Shown in pieces: positions 5,832-9,238 of a DNA stretch of 9,238 nucleotides. Under the pieces are notes generated by a model. That model saw only the letters and a list, made by a program, of their open reading frames with translations, was not told where the DNA came from and did not search any database. The stretch is from positions 1-9,238 of the forward strand of contig JADFVY010000290.1 in assembly GCA_015222795.1 (NCBI GenBank). The letters are read 5' to 3'. Origin of the DNA: Pseudomonadota bacterium (GTDB taxonomy: Bacteria > Pseudomonadota > Alphaproteobacteria > UBA8366 > JADFVY01). The position numbers and the translations under genes were made by a program. Position 1 is the stretch's first letter. Each line of letters starts with the position of its first letter.

Positions 5832-7480
5832 TTCCGCCCGCTAAGCAATCCCCGCGCGATCACCTGGGCCTGGATTTCGGCCGCGCCCTCGAAGATATTC
5901 AGGATACGGGCGTCGCAGAGCACGCGGCTGATTTCGTATTCCTCGGCATAGCCGTTGCCGCCGTGGATTTGCAGGGCGTTGTCGGCGTTGGCCCAGGCGA
6001 CGCGGGCGGCCAGTAGCTTGGCCATGCCGGCCTCGATATCGCAGCGCCGGTCGGAATCCTTCTCGCGCGCGGCGAACAGGGTGAGCTGACGGGCGATCAT
6101 GGTCTCGACCGCCATCCAGGCCAGCTTGCCGGCGACGCGCGGGAATTGGGCGATGGGCTTGCCGAACTGGACGCGCTCGGCGGCGTATTTCTGGCCCAGT
6201 TCCATGGCGTTCTGGGCCACGCCGACGGCGCGCGCGGCCGTCTGCACCCGCGCCGATTCGAAGGTCGCCATAAGCTGGCGGAAACCCTGGCCTTCCTCCG
6301 CGCCCAGCAGATTTTCCGCCTTCATCTCGAAACCATCGAAACCCAACTCGTATTCCTTCATGCCGCGATAACCCAGCACGCGGATTTCGGTGCCGCTCAT
6401 GCCAGCGGCCGGGAAGGGGTCGGCGTCGGTGCCGCGCGGCTTTTCCGCGATGAACATGGACAGCCCGCGATGGTCCTTCGACTCCGGGTCCGTGCGGACC
6501 AACAGAGTCATGATATCGCTGCGCGCCGCATGGGTGATCCAGGTCTTGTTGCCGGTGACGCGGTAAACATCGCCATCGCGCGCCGCGCGGGTCTTCAGCG
6601 CGCCGAGGTCCGATCCCGTGCCCGGCTCGGTAAATACCGCCGTCGGCAGGATTTCGCCCGATGCGATCAGCGGCAGCCATTTTTCCTTTTGCGCCTCGGT
6701 CCCGCCCAAGCGGATCAGCTCCGCCGCGATCTCCGAGCGCGTGCCCAGCGAGCCGACACCGATATAACCGCGCGCCAGTTCTTCGGTCACCACGCACATC
6801 GCGGCCTTGCCCATGCCCAGCCCGCCGAATTCCTCCGGCACGGTCAGGCCGAACACGCCCAGCTCGGCGAGTTGCTCGACGATCTCGATGGGGATCAGCA
6901 CGTCGCGCAGATGCCATTCGTGGCAGTGCGGGGCGACCCGTTCCTCGGCGAAGCGACGGAACTGGTCGCGCACCATCTCCAGCGTCTCGTCGCCCAGCGC
7001 GGCCTCGCCGAAATGCCCGTCGGCGATCAGTTGTGCGATGCGCTGGCGCAGGGCGGCGTTGTTGCCGGCCACGACGCCGGCGGTCGCCATGCGGAAGGCT
7101 TCCGTGGCCTCGTGACCAACGCCCATGTCGGCGGGCCGCACGACCTCCACCTGGCTCAGCGCGATGCCGCCGGCAAGCTGCGCGCAATACTCCCCGAAGG
7201 CGCATTGCAGCATCAGCGATTCAAGCTCGCCGAACGCCCCGGCGTCGCGGCAACGTTCCGCCCAGCCCAGCATCTGGCGCAGCGCCTCCACATAGGTCGC
7301 CGCCCAGGCAAAGCCATGCGCCGCGAACTGCTCGCGCTCCAGCGCGGAGGCATCGACGCGCCCGTCACGGATGACGAGGCCGGAAACGCCGGCGCGCGCT
7401 GCATCCAGCAGAGTTTCCGCCGCGCCAAGGGCGGATGCGCAGGCGGGCAGCAGTGTCTTGGGCGGCGTGGCGGTGGTCAT
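5828..7480 (-). CDS. mcd: Acyl-CoA dehydrogenase, probably (2S)-methylsuccinyl-CoA dehydrogenase
   Basis: 550 residues, about 150 longer than ordinary acyl-CoA dehydrogenases because of an N-terminal extension (1 to about 160). That length and layout fit Mcd, which oxidises (2S)-methylsuccinyl-CoA to mesaconyl-CoA in the ethylmalonyl-CoA pathway for acetate or C1 assimilation. The core is complete: LTVPEEFGGLGMG (212-224), FTEPGTGSD (283-291) for flavin and substrate, NKTWITHAARSD (311-322), RVQFGKPIAQFPRVAGKLA (435-453), QIHGGNGYAEEYEISRVLCDAR (504-525) and IFEGAAEIQ (529-537). Glu531 is at the position of the catalytic base of medium-chain acyl-CoA dehydrogenase (YEG). Electrons should go to ETF, encoded nearby. 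The ATG at 7480 overlaps the stop of the upstream ATPase gene (ATGA), with a purine-rich GGAAGAAGAG before it. A less specialised long acyl-CoA dehydrogenase remains possible. Confidence 0.8.
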   Translation of the reverse strand: MTTATPPKTLLPACASALGAAETLLDAARAGVSGLVIRDGRVDASALEREQFAAHGFAWAATYVEALRQMLGWAERCRDAGAFGELESLMLQCAFGEYCAQLAGGIALSQVEVVRPADMGVGHEATEAFRMATAGVVAGNNAALRQRIAQLIADGHFGEAALGDETLEMVRDQFRRFAEERVAPHCHEWHLRDVLIPIEIVEQLAELGVFGLTVPEEFGGLGMGKAAMCVVTEELARGYIGVGSLGTRSEIAAELIRLGGTEAQKEKWLPLIASGEILPTAVFTEPGTGSDLGALKTRAARDGDVYRVTGNKTWITHAARSDIMTLLVRTDPESKDHRGLSMFIAEKPRGTDADPFPAAGMSGTEIRVLGYRGMKEYELGFDGFEMKAENLLGAEEGQGFRQLMATFESARVQTAARAVGVAQNAMELGQKYAAERVQFGKPIAQFPRVAGKLAWMAVETMIARQLTLFAAREKDSDRRCDIEAGMAKLLAARVAWANADNALQIHGGNGYAEEYEISRVLCDARILNIFEGAAEIQAQVIARGLLSGRN

Positions 7481-9021
7481 GTCTCTTCTTCCGTGGCGTT
7501 AAGGAGCGTCCCGGGTGGACGGCCCAGCAAGGTCGCGAAATCGTTCATGTCCCGGCACACATAGCCGGCATCGGTCAAGGCTCGCTGATGGTCCGGAGAA
7601 AACACCGGGCTGTAAACGGCCTTCTGTATCTCCCAATTAGCGTATCTGCGGCCTTCTCGGGTTTCCAGGAACCTGTCTATATGTCCATCGAAATTTTTCA
7701 GGCTGGATACGTCGTGCGCGGAAGCGCTCCTCTTGCACGACCCTATCCGAATTTTTCCGGCATCCTCGTTAATGGCGACGAGGTCCAGTTCGATGTCCGA
7801 CCCGTCCGGCTTGTTCCAATATCCTTTCACCAGTTCCGTCAGGTGAAAATCCTCAACGCCCTTGCGGGAGCACTCCTCGGTAAGTTGGCGTATCATCTTT
7901 TCGAACGTAAAGCCTTCATGGGTCTGTAGTCCCGTATCGGCTCGCGCGACCGCTCTTTCTACTGGCTGGATCCGAGCGCTCTGAACATTCCGTTCCAGCG
8001 CATGCAGCCAGGCGGCGAGAAAATTGTCGGTGATCTCATAGCGAGCCTTGCGGGCTTTTTCGGGCGCGAAAACCGGCAGGCGCCTTTCCACCATTCCATA
8101 TTGGTCGATCAGAGTATGGAGATACGCCGACAATTGTTTTTCGCCGCCCGATCCGGCCCGCGCATATTCGGCGGTCAACTCGCCATGGGAGCAAGGCCCC
8201 TTCCTGGCCAGCAGCTTTAGGACGCTGTCATAGCGCCCGCGTAGCTCTCGCAGGAACCAGTTCGTCGCCTCGTCGCGCAACGGGCTGGGCCCTTCGAAAA
8301 ACAGCTTGCGCAGGGTTTCCGGCCGGCATGCGGGAAGTGGCTCGAGAACGTATTGATCATTGCAATCACGATAAAATTTCGGAACGCCCTCAAACAGAGA
8401 CCACAGAAACAGGCGCTGCATAGGATTAGTTACCCCATGGGTGTCGAACATCTCGAACAGTGTCTCGAAATCCCAATGGCCAACTTGAATCCGGTGTGTA
8501 ACGCGGTTGAACAGGGGCGAAGCCCTATCTTCCAGGATCGCCGTCATCTCTGTGTGAATTGATCCGAGAACAAACAATCCACCCTTGTCCGTATCGCGTA
8601 GCTTGTCCACTTCGGCTTGGAGAAACGACGTGAAGGGAGCTAGCGCCTTACGATGAAAGTACTGAAATTCGTCAATTACGATGATCCAGCCAAGCTCGCA
8701 CATGGCTTTGATGGTTGCAGCCATGTGCCGGAAGGTTGGCGCAATTTCCCGGGCCTCATCCTGCTGAAATCCATAATCCTCGAGCGCGTCCTGGAAGGTT
8801 TGCACGACCCCCCGCTCGTCGCTGTCCGGAACCTGAAAATAGAACGCCTTTAGGTCAGGCCGGTTGCGGAGCGAGCGTTGAATCAGTGTTGTCTTACCTA
8901 TCCGGCGCCGGCCCGAGATTGCGCAGAAGAACCACCGGCCGGAGCTTATGATTCCCTCGATATCGGCCTGCTCACGCGAGCGGCCGTAAAAGCCCCACTT
9001 CCTGTCGGTAGCAGCGTTCAT
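7477..9021 (-). CDS. AAA+ ATPase with winged-helix and DUF234-like (PD-(D/E)XK-type) C-terminus
   Basis: 514 residues; function unknown. Residues 12-220 are an archaeal-type AAA+ domain (ATPase_2 group): FYGRSREQ start, Walker A GRRRIGKT (37-44), Walker B IIVIDEFQYF (113-122), and a sensor-1-like FVLGSIHTEM (150-159). Residues about 262-340 look like a winged helix, ending YEITDNFLAAWLHAL, the usual entry to DUF234. The C-terminus has GFTFEKMI (370-377), then DIELDLVAI (409-417) and IGSCKRS (426-432), resembling the D...ExK core of PD-(D/E)XK nucleases but with Ser428 where many relatives have Glu. Hand-counted 60-base lines in this gene give 42-67% GC, often 42-52%, against about 73% in a sampled mcd line, suggesting transfer. 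No ribosome site precedes the ATG; a -10 box places the transcript start on it. The stop overlaps the mcd start. Family members are often multi-copy in archaea and of unproven role. Confidence 0.82.
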   Translation of the reverse strand: MNAATDRKWGFYGRSREQADIEGIISSGRWFFCAISGRRRIGKTTLIQRSLRNRPDLKAFYFQVPDSDERGVVQTFQDALEDYGFQQDEAREIAPTFRHMAATIKAMCELGWIIVIDEFQYFHRKALAPFTSFLQAEVDKLRDTDKGGLFVLGSIHTEMTAILEDRASPLFNRVTHRIQVGHWDFETLFEMFDTHGVTNPMQRLFLWSLFEGVPKFYRDCNDQYVLEPLPACRPETLRKLFFEGPSPLRDEATNWFLRELRGRYDSVLKLLARKGPCSHGELTAEYARAGSGGEKQLSAYLHTLIDQYGMVERRLPVFAPEKARKARYEITDNFLAAWLHALERNVQSARIQPVERAVARADTGLQTHEGFTFEKMIRQLTEECSRKGVEDFHLTELVKGYWNKPDGSDIELDLVAINEDAGKIRIGSCKRSASAHDVSSLKNFDGHIDRFLETREGRRYANWEIQKAVYSPVFSPDHQRALTDAGYVCRDMNDFATLLGRPPGTLLNATEEET

Positions 9022-9099
9022 ATAATTAATATAATAAAAATTACGTTACTACGCAAGATCCAGTAACTAATTGTTATAATTGACATTATTTTGCGCTAG
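9022..9099. other. Very AT-rich intergenic stretch upstream of the ATPase gene
   Basis: Bases 9021-9090 contain about 14 G or C in 70 (roughly 20%), in a window that is otherwise mostly above 60% GC. The stretch holds the ATPase promoter candidate and GTWACTA motifs. No transposase, integrase or flanking direct repeat is visible. Such a composition often marks foreign DNA or a promoter of an acquired gene. Confidence 0.6.
9028..9056 (-). promoter_or_regulatory. Promoter candidate predicting a leaderless ATPase transcript
   Basis: Minus strand: TTGCGT (9056-9051, 3 of 6 for -35), a 17-base spacer, then TATATT (9033-9028, 5 of 6 for -10). Counting on from the -10 puts the transcript start at 9021, the A of the ATPase ATG. 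This agrees with the absence of any Shine-Dalgarno sequence. The AT-rich setting makes chance -10 matches likely, so confidence is moderate. Confidence 0.4.
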
Positions 9100-9103
9100 T
9101 TAC
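9045..9103. repeat. Three GTWACTA motifs, two forming an imperfect inverted repeat
   Basis: GTTACTA at 9045-9051 and GTAACTA at 9063-9069 lie on the plus strand; a third copy, GTAACTA, lies on the minus strand (9103-9097). The outer pair extends further: GTTACTA-CGCAA (9045-9056) against GTAACTAGCGCAA (9103-9091 on the minus strand), identical except for one base and a one-base gap. The first copy abuts the -35 of the ATPase promoter and the last contains the stop of the dioxygenase gene. Confidence 0.45.
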
Positions 9104-9238
9104 GACCATGCCCAGCGCAGCGGTGCGGGCGGGTTGCCGGCGGCCAGCTCCACATGCAGCACCCGGCGGCGTCCCTGCGTCGTCCGCTTGCGCGAGGAAT
9201 GCACCAACAGCGGCGACATGACGAACACACCGCCGGCC
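9100..9238 (-). CDS. Phytanoyl-CoA dioxygenase (PhyH) family protein, C-terminal fragment (cut by window edge)
   Basis: The last 45 codons are visible, ending in TAA at 9102-9100. They read AGGVFVMSPLLVHSSRKRTT followed by QGRRVLHVELAAGNPPAPLRWAWS. This matches the end of PhyH-type Fe(II)/2-oxoglutarate dioxygenases, in which a late histidine (here in VHSS) is the third iron ligand and an arginine shortly after (here within GRRVLHVE) holds 2-oxoglutarate. The HxD pair would lie upstream, outside the window. The family hydroxylates very varied small molecules, so the substrate is unknown. The gene reads toward the ATPase gene, with the AT-rich stretch between them. Confidence 0.7.
   Translation of the reverse strand, partial: AGGVFVMSPLLVHSSRKRTTQGRRRVLHVELAAGNPPAPLRWAWS

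Noticed and set aside
5841..7205. Open frame of 454 codons on the minus strand, out of frame within mcd
   Set aside because: Its translation is dominated by Arg, Gly and Ala as expected for a shifted reading of GC-rich coding DNA, with no family motif.
6146..7564. Open frame of 472 codons on the plus strand antisense to mcd
   Set aside because: Same reasoning: the opposite strand encodes a complete acyl-CoA dehydrogenase with catalytic Glu and flavin motifs, and the antisense protein has no recognisable domain.
9022..9103. Insertion sequence end or attachment site
   Set aside because: No transposase or integrase, no target duplication and no second boundary is visible; the motif set could equally be an operator.
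9080..9108. Perfect TTGACA on the plus strand at 9080-9085 as a promoter toward the right
   Set aside because: No acceptable -10 lies 16-18 bases downstream and no plus-strand gene follows in the window; it is likely chance in AT-rich sequence.

Overview
The window comes from a high-GC alphaproteobacterium, probably close to Rhodospirillales or Hyphomicrobiales. The reasons are the GC-rich codon use, a short divergent argH/TlpA-like pair, the order adenosyltransferase-etfB-etfA-hbd, and a long acyl-CoA dehydrogenase that looks like (2S)-methylsuccinyl-CoA dehydrogenase of the ethylmalonyl-CoA pathway. This is placement by recognition only; no search was possible. No tRNA, rRNA, CRISPR array, transposase or integrase was seen.

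Layout. Bases 1-113 are the 5' end of argH (minus). A secreted TlpA/ResA-like thioredoxin (141-776, plus) diverges from it across only 27 bases. A cyclase-family metal hydrolase (791-1477, minus) converges on the thioredoxin gene and has its own promoter candidate. A 258-base gap with no gene follows. Next come hbd (1736-2611), etfA (2664-3599) and etfB (3603-4352), all minus and transcribed etfB-etfA-hbd. A strong -35/-10 pair and a 17-base dyad lie just upstream of etfB. A PduO-type cob(I)alamin adenosyltransferase (4528-5091, minus) lies upstream of that. Diverging from it is a GST-like gene (5127-5831, plus), whose stop codon overlaps the stop of mcd (5828-7480, minus). Upstream of mcd, with a 4-base ATGA overlap, is an AAA+ ATPase/DUF234-like gene (7477-9021, minus). 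It has lower GC than its neighbours and is preceded by about 70 very AT-rich bases. The window ends in the 3' end of a phytanoyl-CoA dioxygenase-family gene (9100-9238, minus).

How the genes fit together. Mcd is a flavin dehydrogenase expected to pass electrons to ETF, encoded by etfBA. The adenosyltransferase makes adenosylcobalamin, needed by ethylmalonyl-CoA and methylmalonyl-CoA mutases. Hbd interconverts 3-hydroxybutyryl-CoA and acetoacetyl-CoA, which feed C4 acyl-CoA metabolism. The block 1736-7480 therefore reads as a C2/C4 acyl-CoA assimilation neighbourhood, although the core enzymes crotonyl-CoA carboxylase/reductase and the mutase are not in view.

The least ordinary part is 7477-9105: the ATPase/DUF234 gene, its AT-rich upstream stretch with three GTWACTA motifs, a predicted leaderless promoter, and its junction with mcd. 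It looks like an acquired gene that has come to sit between mcd and whatever promoter mcd originally had.
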